A stretch of 64,000 nucleotides of DNA from Nonomuraea aurantiaca (GCF_020215705.1 NZ_JAIWNB010000003.1:124001-188000), one strand, 5' to 3'; counted from the first letter of the stretch, positions 15,732-25,729 are shown. Program-made: numbers and translations. The notes: generated from the letters alone by a model not told the origin.

Positions 15732-16925
15732 ATGAGACTTCTGCTCGGGCGAGCCATTTCCGCCTTGGCCACCGCCTTGATCCCCACCACCCTCACCCTG
15801 GCCGTCCTCCGCACCACAGGCTCGGCCGAGGCTCTTGGCGTCGTCCTGGCCTGCGAGCTGATCCCCCTCCTGCTGCTGCTTCCGGTAGGCGGGGTGCTGG
15901 CCGACCGGTTCCGGCCCGAGCGGGTGGCGCTGGTGGCCGACCTGGTCCGCGGCCTCTCCCAGGCCGCCATCGGGATCGAGCTGCTGATGGGCGTCGGCCG
16001 CGTGCTCGACCTGGCCGTGCTGTCGGCGGTGGCGGGGGTGGCGATCGCGTTCGGCATGCCGGCCGTACCGAGGCTGGTCGCGGCGGTGGTGCCGGGGCCG
16101 GAGCGGCTGCGCATGAACGCGCGCATCGGCGTGGCCACCAGCACGTCCACCGTGCTCGCGCCCGCCCTGTCGGGCGGCGTGGTGCTGGTGGCGGGGCCGG
16201 GGTGGGCGGCGCTGCTCACCGCCGCGCTGTTCGCCTGCTCGGCGCTCACCCTCGGCGGAGTCCGTACGGCCAAGCAGCCCGACAGAGCCCGGTCCACGTT
16301 CGCCAAGGATCTGGCCGAGGGGTGGCGCGAGGTCAGGACGCGGCCATGGTTCCTGAAGTCGGTGCTCGGCCATGGCGTATGGCATTTCATGGCCGGGTTG
16401 TTCCTCACCCTCGGCCCGCTGACCGCGGTCAAACATCTCGGCGGCGAGGCCAGCTGGGTGCTCATCGTGCAGTGCGGCACGGTCGGCCTGGTCGCGGGGG
16501 TGTTCCTGGTGCCGAGGCTGCCCGTCCGCCGGCCGCTGGTCGTCGTCCAGGTGGCCGCCGCGCTGTACGTGCTGCCGTTGGCGGCGCTGGCGGTGACGGC
16601 GAACGTGGTGCTGATCGCGGCGGCCTACTTCGTGGCGATGTTCGGGCTCGGGTTGCTCAGCCCGTTGTGGGAGACCGTCGTCGCCGAGGAGATCCCCGAG
16701 GGCGCGCTGGGTCGGGTGCGGGCCTTCGATCAGCTCATCTCGTTCGCGTCGCGGCCGTTCGGGCTGGCCGTGGCGGCGCCGCTCGCGGGTTTCGTGGGCA
16801 TGACCGGGCTGCTGCTGACGGGAGCCGTCGCCGTGGCGGTGGCGAACCTGGCCGCGATCTCGTCCGTCAAGCCTCCAGCGAGCGGCTCTCCAGAGGAGCG
16901 GCCTCCCGCAGGACTCCGTCGCTGA
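15732..16925 (+). CDS. MFS transporter, probable drug efflux
   Basis: A 397-residue, roughly 12-helix protein from ATG 15732. Seen: the MFS loop 2-3 motif GGVLADRFRPERV after helix 2, symmetric N- and C-terminal helix bundles, and a basic hydrophilic tail. It resembles the DHA1/enterobactin-exporter-like members of the superfamily (MFS_3); substrate unknown. Divergent MarR repressor suggests inducible efflux. Its last 59 bases overlap the 3' end of the convergent ABC ATPase gene. Confidence 0.88.
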   Translation: MRLLLGRAISALATALIPTTLTLAVLRTTGSAEALGVVLACELIPLLLLLPVGGVLADRFRPERVALVADLVRGLSQAAIGIELLMGVGRVLDLAVLSAVAGVAIAFGMPAVPRLVAAVVPGPERLRMNARIGVATSTSTVLAPALSGGVVLVAGPGWAALLTAALFACSALTLGGVRTAKQPDRARSTFAKDLAEGWREVRTRPWFLKSVLGHGVWHFMAGLFLTLGPLTAVKHLGGEASWVLIVQCGTVGLVAGVFLVPRLPVRRPLVVVQVAAALYVLPLAALAVTANVVLIAAAYFVAMFGLGLLSPLWETVVAEEIPEGALGRVRAFDQLISFASRPFGLAVAAPLAGFVGMTGLLLTGAVAVAVANLAAISSVKPPASGSPEERPPAGLRR

Positions 16926-17580
16926 TCTCCAGCACCCGGTCGGCCAGGGTGATGAGGCTCGGGTCGTGGGTGGCGACGAGTGCGGTGACACCCTCACTGC
17001 GGACCAGGGCGCGCAGCAGCTCCATGATCTGCCGCCCGGTCTGCGAGTCGAGTTGTCCGGTGGGCTCGTCGGCGATCAGTAGCCGGGGCCGGTTGGCCAG
17101 CGACCTGGCGATCGCCACCCGTTGCCGCTGGCCGCCCGACAGCTCGTACGGCCGCTGGTTGACGTGCTGTTCCAGCCCGACGAGGGACAGCAGCACGCGC
17201 ACGCGCGCGTCCCGCTCCGCGACCGGGGTGCGGGCCAGCCGCATCGGCACGCCGACGTTCTCGGCCGCCGACAGCACCGGGATCAGCCCGAACGACTGGA
17301 ACACGAACCCCACCACGTCGCGGCGCAGCGCCAGCAGGTCGTCCTCGGACATCGAGGTCACCTCGGCCCCCGCCACGACGACCCGCCCGGCGTCGGGCCG
17401 GTCGAGCCCGCCGATCTGGTTCAGCAGGGTCGTCTTGCCGGACCCCGACCGGCCGCGGATGGCGATCAGCTCGCCGGGGTAGGCCGAGAACGACACCTCC
17501 CGCAGCGCCACGACCTCCTTCGGCCCGGTGCGATACGTCTTGCGCACCCCCTCTACGACGACCAGGGGCTCACTGCTCAT
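16867..17580 (-). CDS. ABC transporter ATPase (LolD/MacB type)
   Basis: A 237-residue nucleotide-binding protein. Walker A GRSGSGKTT, Q-loop VFQSFGLIPVLSAAENV, signature LSGGQRQR, Walker B RLLIADEPTG and switch His in VATHD are all present. Last gene of a four-gene minus-strand operon; its start overlaps the preceding ATPase by 11 bases. The LolD/MacB class partners FtsX-like permeases acting as mechanotransmitters for lipoproteins, peptides or antibiotics rather than as classical importers. Confidence 0.93.
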   Translation of the reverse strand: MSSEPLVVVEGVRKTYRTGPKEVVALREVSFSAYPGELIAIRGRSGSGKTTLLNQIGGLDRPDAGRVVVAGAEVTSMSEDDLLALRRDVVGFVFQSFGLIPVLSAAENVGVPMRLARTPVAERDARVRVLLSLVGLEQHVNQRPYELSGGQRQRVAIARSLANRPRLLIADEPTGQLDSQTGRQIMELLRALVRSEGVTALVATHDPSLITLADRVLEISDGVLREAAPLESRSLEA

Positions 17581-18493
17581 TGGAGGGCTCCTCCCGGGCC
17601 GGCCACACGCCGATGTGGTCGGATTCGAGTTCGAGGCGCACCCGGCGTTCCATGTCCAGGGCGTTCATGAAGTCGTGGGGCAGCTGCAGCCGCCCCACGC
17701 GGTCGAGCACGGCGTACTCCTCGGCGACGCCCTCGCGGCGGAGCGTCTCGCTGCTGGTCCGCCCGTCGCGGATGCCGATCGTGCGATCGACGCGCTCCGA
17801 CACCAGCGGGTCGTGGGTCACGATGACCACGGTCACGCCCAGCTCGCCGTTGGCCTTGCGCAGCGCCCCGAACACCTCCTCCGAGGTCTCGCTGTCCAGC
17901 TCGCCGGTGGGTTCGTCGGCCAGGACGAGCTGCGGGGAGTTGGCCAGGGCGACGGCGATGGCCACCCGCTGCTGCTCGCCGCCGGACATCTCGGGCACCT
18001 TGCGGTCCGCACAGGAGGCGACGCCCAGCAGGTCCAGCAGTTCGGCGGCGCGCTCCCTGCGTGCCTTGCTCATCCCTGAACGGCCGGCCAGCTTCATCGG
18101 CAGCTCGACGTTCTCGCGGGCGGTCAGGTATGGGAGCAGGTTGCGCGCGGTCTGCTGCCAGACGAACCCGACGATGTCGCGCCGGTACCGCAGCCGGTCC
18201 TTCGCGGTCATCGACAGCAGGTCCATGCCCGCGACCCTGGCCACGCCCGCCGTGGGCACGTCCAGGCCGGACAGCACGTTCAGGAGCGTCGACTTGCCCG
18301 ACCCGGAGGCGCCGACGACGGCGACCAGTTCGCCCTCCTGGATGAGCAGGTCGAGGCCCTGCAGGGCGACCACCTCGACGCCCTCCGTCTTGTAGATGCG
18401 CACCAGGTTGTCGCACACGATGTGCGCGTCCCCGCCGAACGCGGCCTTCTTCTCGGCGGCCTTGGCTTCCAGCTCGGACAACGTTGGACTCAT
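17570..18493 (-). CDS. ABC transporter ATPase with C-terminal extension
   Basis: A 307-residue paralogue of the next ATPase. Walker A GASGSGKST, signature MSGGEQQR, Walker B LVLADEPTG and VTHDP are intact. It carries a 30-residue N-terminal helix (LSELEAKAAEKKAAF) and a 60-residue C-terminal extension (VGRLQLPHDFMNALDMERR, then VRLELESDHIGVWP) that looks like an AbrB/SpoVT-type strand-turn fold found in some actinobacterial FtsX operons. ATG overlaps the stop of the upstream permease (ATGA). Confidence 0.92.
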   Translation of the reverse strand: MSPTLSELEAKAAEKKAAFGGDAHIVCDNLVRIYKTEGVEVVALQGLDLLIQEGELVAVVGASGSGKSTLLNVLSGLDVPTAGVARVAGMDLLSMTAKDRLRYRRDIVGFVWQQTARNLLPYLTARENVELPMKLAGRSGMSKARRERAAELLDLLGVASCADRKVPEMSGGEQQRVAIAVALANSPQLVLADEPTGELDSETSEEVFGALRKANGELGVTVVIVTHDPLVSERVDRTIGIRDGRTSSETLRREGVAEEYAVLDRVGRLQLPHDFMNALDMERRVRLELESDHIGVWPAREEPSNEQ

Positions 18494-21090
18494 GCGAGAT
18501 CACCCACTCGGAGTACGGCGCCGAGGCTGCGGCGGCGGCTGATGGCGGTGTGCGCGTAGGTGCCGAGCACGGCGACGGTGGCCAGCCCGGCCGCCAGGAC
18601 GACCGGCATGACCGGATCGGCGGAGTAGTCGCCGACGGCCAGGTCACCGGCGTAGGCGGACAGGTCGATGCCGGGCCCGAGCGCCGCGGGCAGGCCGAGG
18701 CCGAGGGCGAGCCCGGCGAGCGAGGTGATGAGGATCAGCGGGAGGATCTCCAGCACGGTCAGCCCCCGCGCCTGCCGGTCCGACAGCCCCAGCGTGCGCA
18801 GGAACGACAGCGCCCTGGCCCGGTCGGCCGCGCCGATCACCAGCGTCACCAGCACGGCGATGAGCGCGTAGACCGCCAGGGCGACGGCGGTGATGAGCAG
18901 GATGTTCTGGACGGTGCCGGTCATCGGGTCGTCCTCGATCGCGGCGAGGGCCTGTTCCTGCGAGGTCAGCTCGGCCTTGGGCTGTCCCGTGGCCGCCAGC
19001 AGCGCCGCGTGATCCGCCTCGCCCTTGATCAACAGGGTGTTGACGCCGGGCCGTTTGTTCGTCGCGAAGGGCAGCACGATGAACTTGCCACGGGGGTAGA
19101 AGCCGGGCAGCGAGGCGATCTCGCCGGCCGTGGTGACCTTCATCCGCTCGTACCAGGCGATCTCGAACGTGCCGCGTCCGCGCAGCTCGTGGGAGACCAG
19201 CACCGGGATCCCCGAGGCCCCCGAGGCGGTGAGGGGCACGCTGATCGGCGCGCCGTCCAGCAGCCGCCGCCATTGGGCCAGGTCGACGGCGATGATGTCG
19301 GCCCGCTCGCCGCCGTAGCCGATCTGCGCGGTGGCGGTCTGCGCGGGCACGAGCAGACGTACGCCGGGCACCTTGCGCACCCGCTCGATGGCGTCGGGTG
19401 GCAGCTCCACGGGCGAGGTCAGCTTGATCGGCGCCCCAACGCTCTGCCAGGACGCCAGGCGCTGCGTGGTGGACAGCCCGCCGGAGATCACCGTCCCGAA
19501 CACCGACACGGCCAGCGCGGGCAGCAGGATCAGCACCGGCAGCACGCTGGCGGATCTGGCCCGGGCCGCCCTGGTCAGGCCCAGGAAGGGCACGGCGAGG
19601 CGGCCGCGCGCGGCCAGCCGTACGAGCAGCTTGAGGGGGAGGGGATAGCAGCGGATGGTGATCAGCGCGGCGGCGACCGTGAGCGCGACCGGCACGAACA
19701 GCAGGAACGGGTCCTGGCCGCCGGTCGTCAGGCCGCGGGCGCGCAGCAAGTACGCGCCGGCCAGCGCCAGGCCGACGACCAGCAGCTCCAGGGTGATCCG
19801 CCGGGCCGACGGGCGGGCGGCGGCCACGTCGTCGCGGCGCTCGTGCAGGGGCGTCCGGTGCGTCATGGCCAGCCGCGCGGCCGCGTAGCCGACGGCGGTG
19901 AGGGGCACGAGGGCGGGCCCCGCGTGGGCGATCCACGGCACCGGCCCCGGCACCAGGAAGGCCAGCCCCCACCCGGCCAGCGCCGCGGGCACCACCGCGA
20001 GCGCCACGAGCGCCGCACCGGTACCCGCCACCTGCCGCAGCGACCCGCCGCGCGCCCGCGCCAGCGCGAGCGGGTGATCGATCCGCTCGGCCAGCAGTTG
20101 CACGGCCAGCACGAGCACCCCGAGCGCCACGACCAGCAGGCCGCCGAGCACCAGGAACATCACGGTCTGCGCGGTGCCCAGCGCGGTCCCGAACGTGTCC
20201 AGCAGCCCCGGCAGCTCCGTCTCCAGCCGGTACTGGCTGTCGGCGCCCGCCGGTTGCAGCGTGACCACGTGCCCGTAGTCCTCGACGGCGGCGCGCAGCT
20301 CGGGCACGTCGAGAGAGGCGGCCGCGGTGGGAGCGACCGGCAGGACCCAGCTGTAGATCAGGTTGCGGTCGGCGCCGCTCAGGGCGGCCAGGCCGGCGGA
20401 CGAGATCAACGCGGTCGTGCGCCGCTCCAGCTCCAGCTTGCCGGGCGGCTGGACCTGCGTGACGTGCAGGACGTCGATGTCGTGGCTCCAGTAGCGGGCG
20501 CCGGGGTCCTTCGCCCTGAACACGCCCACGATCTTGACCGCGGCGTAGTCGCTCTCACCGAGGATCCGCACGTCGCCGATCTTCAGCGGCATCGTGGTGC
20601 GGGCCTCCTCCACGATGCCCACCTCGAACAGCGGGATCTCCGACCCGCTCCAGCGCGTGGTCGTCGGCTTGCCCGGCGCCCGGCCGTCGACCCACTCGAC
20701 CCGCCGTTCGCCGTCCGACAGCCAGGCGAGGTTGATGTAGGTCTGCCCGCCCGACAGGTGGACCGGCGTGTCGTACGTCTTCGCGCTCATCTGGCCGGGG
20801 GCCGAGACGAGCGGCCGCAGCCGGGGCGGCACGAGCGAGCGGAGCCGGGCGTCCCTGGAGGCGAACTGCCCGGGCTCGTGCAGGTCGTCCGGCCCTCCGC
20901 GCGACCTGGTCTGTACGGTCAGGTCGGCGAGCTGCGCGGGCGCGTCCTGGAGAGCCCGGTGGAGCGCTTCGTCGTACGAGCCCTGCAGCACCCGCGGCAG
21001 CCCCGCCACGAGCAGGCAGGCGCTCAACGTCAGCAGGGACAGCATGGCCATCGCGCCCAGACGTACCTGGGCCAGGCGCAGGATCCTCAC
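18490..21090 (-). CDS. FtsX-family ABC permease (second)
   Basis: An 866-residue membrane protein from GTG 21090, which overlaps the upstream permease stop (GTGA); the longer frame to 21561 is an extension into that gene. Seen: an N-terminal helix (MLSLLTLSACLLVAGLPRV), a large periplasm-like extracytoplasmic domain (about 35-320), then clustered helices, a second extracytoplasmic domain, and the FtsX/MacB C-terminal core with LGLSDRQARGLTVLEILP. Works with the two downstream ATPases. An 872-codon antisense frame is not coding. Confidence 0.85.
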   Translation of the reverse strand: MRILRLAQVRLGAMAMLSLLTLSACLLVAGLPRVLQGSYDEALHRALQDAPAQLADLTVQTRSRGGPDDLHEPGQFASRDARLRSLVPPRLRPLVSAPGQMSAKTYDTPVHLSGGQTYINLAWLSDGERRVEWVDGRAPGKPTTTRWSGSEIPLFEVGIVEEARTTMPLKIGDVRILGESDYAAVKIVGVFRAKDPGARYWSHDIDVLHVTQVQPPGKLELERRTTALISSAGLAALSGADRNLIYSWVLPVAPTAAASLDVPELRAAVEDYGHVVTLQPAGADSQYRLETELPGLLDTFGTALGTAQTVMFLVLGGLLVVALGVLVLAVQLLAERIDHPLALARARGGSLRQVAGTGAALVALAVVPAALAGWGLAFLVPGPVPWIAHAGPALVPLTAVGYAAARLAMTHRTPLHERRDDVAAARPSARRITLELLVVGLALAGAYLLRARGLTTGGQDPFLLFVPVALTVAAALITIRCYPLPLKLLVRLAARGRLAVPFLGLTRAARARSASVLPVLILLPALAVSVFGTVISGGLSTTQRLASWQSVGAPIKLTSPVELPPDAIERVRKVPGVRLLVPAQTATAQIGYGGERADIIAVDLAQWRRLLDGAPISVPLTASGASGIPVLVSHELRGRGTFEIAWYERMKVTTAGEIASLPGFYPRGKFIVLPFATNKRPGVNTLLIKGEADHAALLAATGQPKAELTSQEQALAAIEDDPMTGTVQNILLITAVALAVYALIAVLVTLVIGAADRARALSFLRTLGLSDRQARGLTVLEILPLILITSLAGLALGLGLPAALGPGIDLSAYAGDLAVGDYSADPVMPVVLAAGLATVAVLGTYAHTAISRRRSLGAVLRVGDLA

Positions 21091-24000
21091 AAGTCCTCCT
21101 GACGCTGTCCACGCAGGTTGCGGGCCAGTACGGCGACGATGCCGAGCAGCACCGCGGCCACCAGCGCCAGCATGGCCGCGGTCGCCGCCCACGGGATGTC
21201 GAGCAGCACGTCCGGCGTGACGGCCGCGGCCTGCCCGGTGAGCACGATGTGCGGCACGACCAGGACGCCCACGACGACCGCCAGCGCCGTGCCCGCCACC
21301 AGCGACAACCCGATGACGAACGCCTGCTCGACCGCCAGCAGCCCGAACACCTGCCGGTAGCTCACCCCGAGCGCTCGCAGGATCGCGAACTCGGCCATCC
21401 GCTCCCGCGCCGCGACGGTGGCGTTCACCACGAAGCCGAGCGCCGCGAACGCCAGCGCCGCCGCGAAGCCCAGGATCAGCGCCCCCTGCAGCCCACTGGC
21501 CAGCGGGTCGTCGCGCAGCCGCTCGGCGAGCTCGCGCTGGTCGACCGCGGTGACGTCCCACTCCGGCCGCTTCTTCAGCGCCGCGAGCGCGGGCCCGGTG
21601 TCACCGTCCTGGGCGGCCAGCCACCATTCGGTGGCCGGTCTGGGGATCTGTCCCCCCGCCAGGCCGTACGCCTGAAGGGTGGCCCAGTCGGCCAGGACGG
21701 CGGGCTGGTCCGCGGCGGTCGTCGGCATGCGGTCGACCAGGCCCGCGACCTTGACCTCGACGATCCGCCGATCCAGGTTGACCCGGCCCACCTGGCCCGC
21801 TGTGAGCTTGAGCGAGGCGGCCAGGTCGGTGGTGAGCACCACGGGCAGCGGGCCGGACAACACGCCGAAGGCGACCGCGACCGGCTGTGATCCGGTCGCC
21901 TTGAGCGAGATCGGGCGATCCGCGCTCAGACCGGTCACCGTGACCTGCGCGCTGCCGCTCTCCGGCGGATTGGCGACCAGGCCGCGGACGGACAGCGGGT
22001 AGGTGATCTTCCCGGTCCGCCCGGCGATCTCCGTGAGGTCGAGGTCGATCTGGTTGTCGCCCGGATGGAGCAGGCCCAGGGGCAGCTCGCGCCAGACGCC
22101 GAGCGCGTCCGAGACCATGATCCGCAGCGACACCGCGGCGTCGGCGCGGGCCCGCAACGTGAGCGTCGTGGGCCTGCCCGGCAGCTCCAGCGGGGCACCC
22201 CGCGGCCGGCCCGAGGCGAGCACCCGCGCCAGCTCCGCGACCGATCGCGCCGACAGGTCGGGCCGCAGCTGGAAGAGCCGGTCGAGCTTGCCGGCGTCGA
22301 GTCCGAGCAGGACCGCGCCCTCGCCACTGAGCTGGACCGGGCCGCGGAAGGCGGGCGAGGCCGTCGTGACGCCCGGCAGCGCGGCGAACGCGCTGCCGCG
22401 CCCGAACGTGCCCAGCTCGGGACCGTCCGGCGGCCCGGAGATCCGCAGGTCGGCACCGGCCTGATGGCGGGCCTGGTCCTGCTGGGAGCCGCGCCAGGTG
22501 GCGGCCGTGGCCATGGACACGATGCCGATCGCGATGGCCATGGTCAGCAGCAGCGCGGGCCCCGCGTACTTGAGCGGCCGCCGGCTGACCTGCCAGACGC
22601 CGAGCGCCGGGGCGAGCGTGGGCCGCCTGGCGGTGATCCGCTCGGCCAGCTTCGAGACGCGGGGCACCAGGCGCAGGCCCAGCATGCCGCCGGTGAGCAG
22701 CGCCAGGGCCGGTCCCGAGACGATGAGCGGGTCGATGCCGAGGTCACCGGCGGCGGTCGCGGTGACGGGCGCGCCGTAGCGGCGCAACTGCCAGATGGCC
22801 AGCCCCGCGACCACCAGCAGCGCCAGGTCCGCCCCGGCCCGCTCGATCAGCCCGCGCCCGCCGCTGCGGCCGCGCGTCGACTGCTCCTCCACGTAGGTAC
22901 GCCGGGCGCCCGCGAGGGCCGGGAGCATGAGGAGTACGGCCGAGGCCAGGGCCACGCCGATCGAGACCGCGAAGGTGCCCAGATCGGGCGAGGGCGTCAG
23001 CCGTACACCGGAGGCCTTGATCCAGGGCAGCGTGTTGACCAGGGCCAGCAGCGGCGGGCCGAGGAAGGGCGCGACGATCGCGCATGGGACGGCCACCAGC
23101 AGCGCCTCGCCGCCCGCCAGCGCGGCCAGCCGCAGCGTGCCCGCGCCGCGCGAGCGCAGCAGCGCCACCTCCATGCGGCGGTGGTCGGCGAGCAGGCGGG
23201 CGGTGAGCATGAGCGCGTACGCGGCCAGCAGCAGCAGCTGGAGCACCGGGATCAGCATGGTGGAGCGGGCGACCAGGGCGGCGGTGCCGAGCTGGGCGAG
23301 CATCTCGGGCAGGCGGCTGGTGGCGGTGCAGCTCGCGCAGCCGTTCGCGTGGAGTCGGTCGCGCAGCTCGGTCACCCGGGCGGCGAACGGCCGCAGCTGC
23401 TCCGGTGACAGAGCGCGCAGGTCGGGGACGGCGGTCCAGGTGGCGTTGACGTTCGTGGCGAAGCGGCTCAGGAACGTCTCGCGGGGGACCATCAGCGGGC
23501 CGTAGGTGGTGTACTCGCCCGTCTCGACGCCCCTGGTGAGCAGCTGCTCGCCGGTCCAGCGGTCGCCGAACGGGTCGTTGAGCTGGAAGACGCCGGTGAC
23601 GCGGACGGTGACCGCCTTGTGGTCGAGGCGGCCTTCGGTGGTGATCTCCTGACCCGCCTTGACGCCGATCGCCGTGGCCGCCGACAGGGAGATCGCGGCC
23701 TCGACCGTCTTGGTTGTGGTGGCGCTCGGCCAGGTGCCGGAGATCAGCTTGGCGTGGGCGTCGAGGGCGTCATAGCTGCCGAACCTGAGCAGCTCGGGGG
23801 TCTTTCGGCTCTCCTGGCCCGGCCGGACGTAGGAGTCGGAGCGGAAGGCGGTCGTGATGGCGGCGGGCCCGCCCGCGTAGGCTCTGGCGAGCTCGGCGCG
23901 GATCGCCCGGTCGAGCGCCGGGAACGTCTCGCCGGTGACGGGCGTGGCGATGGTCGCGGCCACCTGGCCCAGGGGCGCGGTCTCCATCGTGCGGCGCACG

Positions 24001-24134
24001 CCCACCTCGGCGATGGTGGAGGCGTACATGGTCAGCGCGACCAGCGTCGTGGTGGCCAGCAGGATCGACCCGAACGCGGCCAGCAACAGCAGCGGCTCGC
24101 TGAACGCCCGTTTGACGACCAACGGCCCCCGCAT
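21087..24134 (-). CDS. FtsX-family ABC permease (first)
   Basis: A 1015-residue permease and first gene of the operon. Seen: N-terminal helix after MRGPLVVKRAFSEPLLLLAA, a long extracytoplasmic domain (about 50-290), internal helices, a second extracytoplasmic domain, and the C-terminal FtsX core (ERMAEFAILRALGVSYRQVF followed by four helices). The similarity in layout to the next permease suggests a heterodimer. Substrate not deducible. The operon (two permeases, then two ATPases, all overlapping) starts here; no clear operator seen upstream. Confidence 0.85.
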   Translation of the reverse strand: MRGPLVVKRAFSEPLLLLAAFGSILLATTTLVALTMYASTIAEVGVRRTMETAPLGQVAATIATPVTGETFPALDRAIRAELARAYAGGPAAITTAFRSDSYVRPGQESRKTPELLRFGSYDALDAHAKLISGTWPSATTTKTVEAAISLSAATAIGVKAGQEITTEGRLDHKAVTVRVTGVFQLNDPFGDRWTGEQLLTRGVETGEYTTYGPLMVPRETFLSRFATNVNATWTAVPDLRALSPEQLRPFAARVTELRDRLHANGCASCTATSRLPEMLAQLGTAALVARSTMLIPVLQLLLLAAYALMLTARLLADHRRMEVALLRSRGAGTLRLAALAGGEALLVAVPCAIVAPFLGPPLLALVNTLPWIKASGVRLTPSPDLGTFAVSIGVALASAVLLMLPALAGARRTYVEEQSTRGRSGGRGLIERAGADLALLVVAGLAIWQLRRYGAPVTATAAGDLGIDPLIVSGPALALLTGGMLGLRLVPRVSKLAERITARRPTLAPALGVWQVSRRPLKYAGPALLLTMAIAIGIVSMATAATWRGSQQDQARHQAGADLRISGPPDGPELGTFGRGSAFAALPGVTTASPAFRGPVQLSGEGAVLLGLDAGKLDRLFQLRPDLSARSVAELARVLASGRPRGAPLELPGRPTTLTLRARADAAVSLRIMVSDALGVWRELPLGLLHPGDNQIDLDLTEIAGRTGKITYPLSVRGLVANPPESGSAQVTVTGLSADRPISLKATGSQPVAVAFGVLSGPLPVVLTTDLAASLKLTAGQVGRVNLDRRIVEVKVAGLVDRMPTTAADQPAVLADWATLQAYGLAGGQIPRPATEWWLAAQDGDTGPALAALKKRPEWDVTAVDQRELAERLRDDPLASGLQGALILGFAAALAFAALGFVVNATVAARERMAEFAILRALGVSYRQVFGLLAVEQAFVIGLSLVAGTALAVVVGVLVVPHIVLTGQAAAVTPDVLLDIPWAATAAMLALVAAVLLGIVAVLARNLRGQRQEDL

Positions 24135-24246
24135 GTGCCCCCCTTGTCCTGTTTAGTGAACCTTTGGGCATTCAGCTGGGGGAGGGCAAGGCGATCTTCG
24201 CAACGGTGACGGACCTGATGCGGCGGTGTGATATCGAAATCGTGAC

Positions 24247-24282
24247 ACAAAAAACGCCGCACCCCTTGACGGCGGTGCGGCG
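24247..24282 (-). terminator. Intrinsic terminator of rpsT
   Basis: CGCCGCACC (24255-24263) pairs perfectly with GGTGCGGCG (24274-24282) around a ten-base loop. On the minus strand the stem is followed by GTTTTTTGTG, a real T-tract, placed about 40 bases past the rpsT stop. Confidence 0.9.
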
Positions 24283-24320
24283 CTCTGGCGCCTTGCTCTT
24301 TGGGCGAGCTTGGCTGGGCC

Positions 24321-24590
24321 TTACTTGGCGGCCAGGGTGGCTGCCTGCTTGGCGATCGCCGACTTGCGGTTGGCGGCCTGGTTCTTGTGGATGACGCCCT
24401 TGCTGACGGCCTTGTCGAGCTGGCGGGCGGCGGCCCGCTGCAACTCGGCGGCCTGCTGGGCGTCGCCCTGCTCGGCGGCCTCGCGGAACTTGCGCACGGC
24501 CGTCTTCAGCGAGGACTTGACCGCCTTGTTGCGCAGGCGAGCCTTCTCGTTCTGCTTGTTGCGCTTGATCTGGGACTTGATGTTCGCCAC
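24321..24590 (-). CDS. rpsT: 30S ribosomal protein S20
   Basis: An 89-residue basic protein from GTG 24590 (the longer frame to 24677 includes non-conserved sequence). Opening [20 protein letters not shown], and [19 protein letters not shown] near the C-terminus, are S20 signatures. S20 binds the 5' domain of 16S rRNA early in small-subunit assembly. Neighbour of holA and lepA in actinobacteria as here, and it has its own promoter candidate and terminator. Confidence 0.97.
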   Translation of the reverse strand: MANIKSQIKRNKQNEKARLRNKAVKSSLKTAVRKFREAAEQGDAQQAAELQRAAARQLDKAVSKGVIHKNQAANRKSAIAKQAATLAAK

Positions 24591-24667
24591 GAAGAAGCCT
24601 CGGTAAAGTCTGAGTGATGGATGGGGCGCGCGGGCTCGTGAGAGGGGCGCGCCACACGCAGTTGTAC

Positions 24668-24697
24668 AGGTTACCAATAACCCAGAGGGCAGCTCAA
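24668..24697 (-). promoter_or_regulatory. Candidate rpsT promoter
   Basis: On the minus strand TTGAGC (24697-24692) and TAACCT (24673-24668) are separated by 18 bases, about 78 bases before the rpsT GTG. The surrounding 60 bases are relatively A+T-rich. Confidence 0.45.
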
Positions 24698-24739
24698 ATC
24701 AACACCCTGGGAATTGGAGTCTCGGACCAGTGTACGGCC

Positions 24740-25729
24740 TCAGGAGAGCCACTCGGTGGTGTATTCGCGCCAATCCTCCTCCGTTGCGGCGAAATCGACG
24801 TACAGGGCCAGGCCGAACCGCTCCCGCCTGCCATGGTCCGACAGGGCCAGCTTGGCGCCCTGGGCGGCCATGGCGACGCTCTCGGCGGCGTCGCTCCACC
24901 CGATGCCGTGGTCGTGGTAGGCGGGGGCGCCCACGAGGACCAGCTTCGTCTCCGGGACGAGGTCGAGGGCGAGGGTGGCCTGCCGTACGACATAACCCCC
25001 ATAAAGGGACTGCAGGGGGGTGAAGGAGTCGTACGTCATGATGGCCACCTGGTCGACGCGGTCGGCGGCCTCCTTGAAGAAGCCGCTCGACCAGTACTTG
25101 TCGTGGCCGAGGATCGCCCGGGTGGGCAGGCGGACGAGAGGGTACGGCTCGATCTGGGGCGTCGAGATCGACAGCAGCTTGGTGTACCGGCGGGTTCTGT
25201 CGAGGAGGTCGAGGAACTCGCGGTCGCCGTCACCGATCGGCTCGAAGTTGTAGTGGATGCCGTCGAAGCCGGTCTTCATGATGGCGGCGACTCCGGCCAG
25301 GACGTTCTCGCGGGACCTGGCGTCGTCGAGGTCGAGGAAGCCGTCGACCTTCTGGCCGAGCCAGGCGGAGATGCGGACGCCGGGGAGGTACCGCCGCCCC
25401 CATTGAACGAAATTTCTGGCGTTGGGGTATTTATCGGGATTTAGCTGGCCGTCCTTGTCGAACGGACCCGCGTGGACGTACAGGTCCTTGATGCCGGTGG
25501 CGCGCAGGCGTACCGCGAGTCGCTCCACATCCTGCTCCGTACGGCGGCCGTCGACCCACGCGTGGCCGAGCCAGAGAGCGTCGTTACCCGTGCTCTTCGC
25601 CCAGGCCGCCGGGGCACCGGTAAACTGGAGGCGGAGCGCGCCGGCCAGGAGGCCGATCAGCGCGACGACGATGGCCAGGGCCAGCGCGACAAGGCGCAGG
25701 CCACGGCGAATGGCGGTTCGGGCAATCAC
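24740..25729 (-). CDS. Membrane-anchored GH18-like glycosidase or sugar-binding protein
   Basis: A 329-residue protein with an N-terminal membrane anchor ([20 protein letters not shown]) and an extracellular TIM-barrel domain. Seen: [12 protein letters not shown], the GH18-like strand-4 motif [10 protein letters not shown] with the putative acid Glu near residue 163, [11 protein letters not shown] (strand 6), and [13 protein letters not shown]. The motif differs from the chitinase DGxDxDxE by replacement of the acidic residues before the Glu, so activity is uncertain. Divergent from lepA with only 55 bases between starts. Confidence 0.72.
   Translation of the reverse strand: MIARTAIRRGLRLVALALAIVVALIGLLAGALRLQFTGAPAAWAKSTGNDALWLGHAWVDGRRTEQDVERLAVRLRATGIKDLYVHAGPFDKDGQLNPDKYPNARNFVQWGRRYLPGVRISAWLGQKVDGFLDLDDARSRENVLAGVAAIMKTGFDGIHYNFEPIGDGDREFLDLLDRTRRYTKLLSISTPQIEPYPLVRLPTRAILGHDKYWSSGFFKEAADRVDQVAIMTYDSFTPLQSLYGGYVVRQATLALDLVPETKLVLVGAPAYHDHGIGWSDAAESVAMAAQGAKLALSDHGRRERFGLALYVDFAATEEDWREYTTEWLS

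Noticed and set aside
18484..21102. Large plus-strand open frame of 872 codons
   Set aside because: It is exactly antisense to an FtsX permease; the composition (Gln/Arg/Gly-rich) and lack of any domain show a GC-driven shadow.
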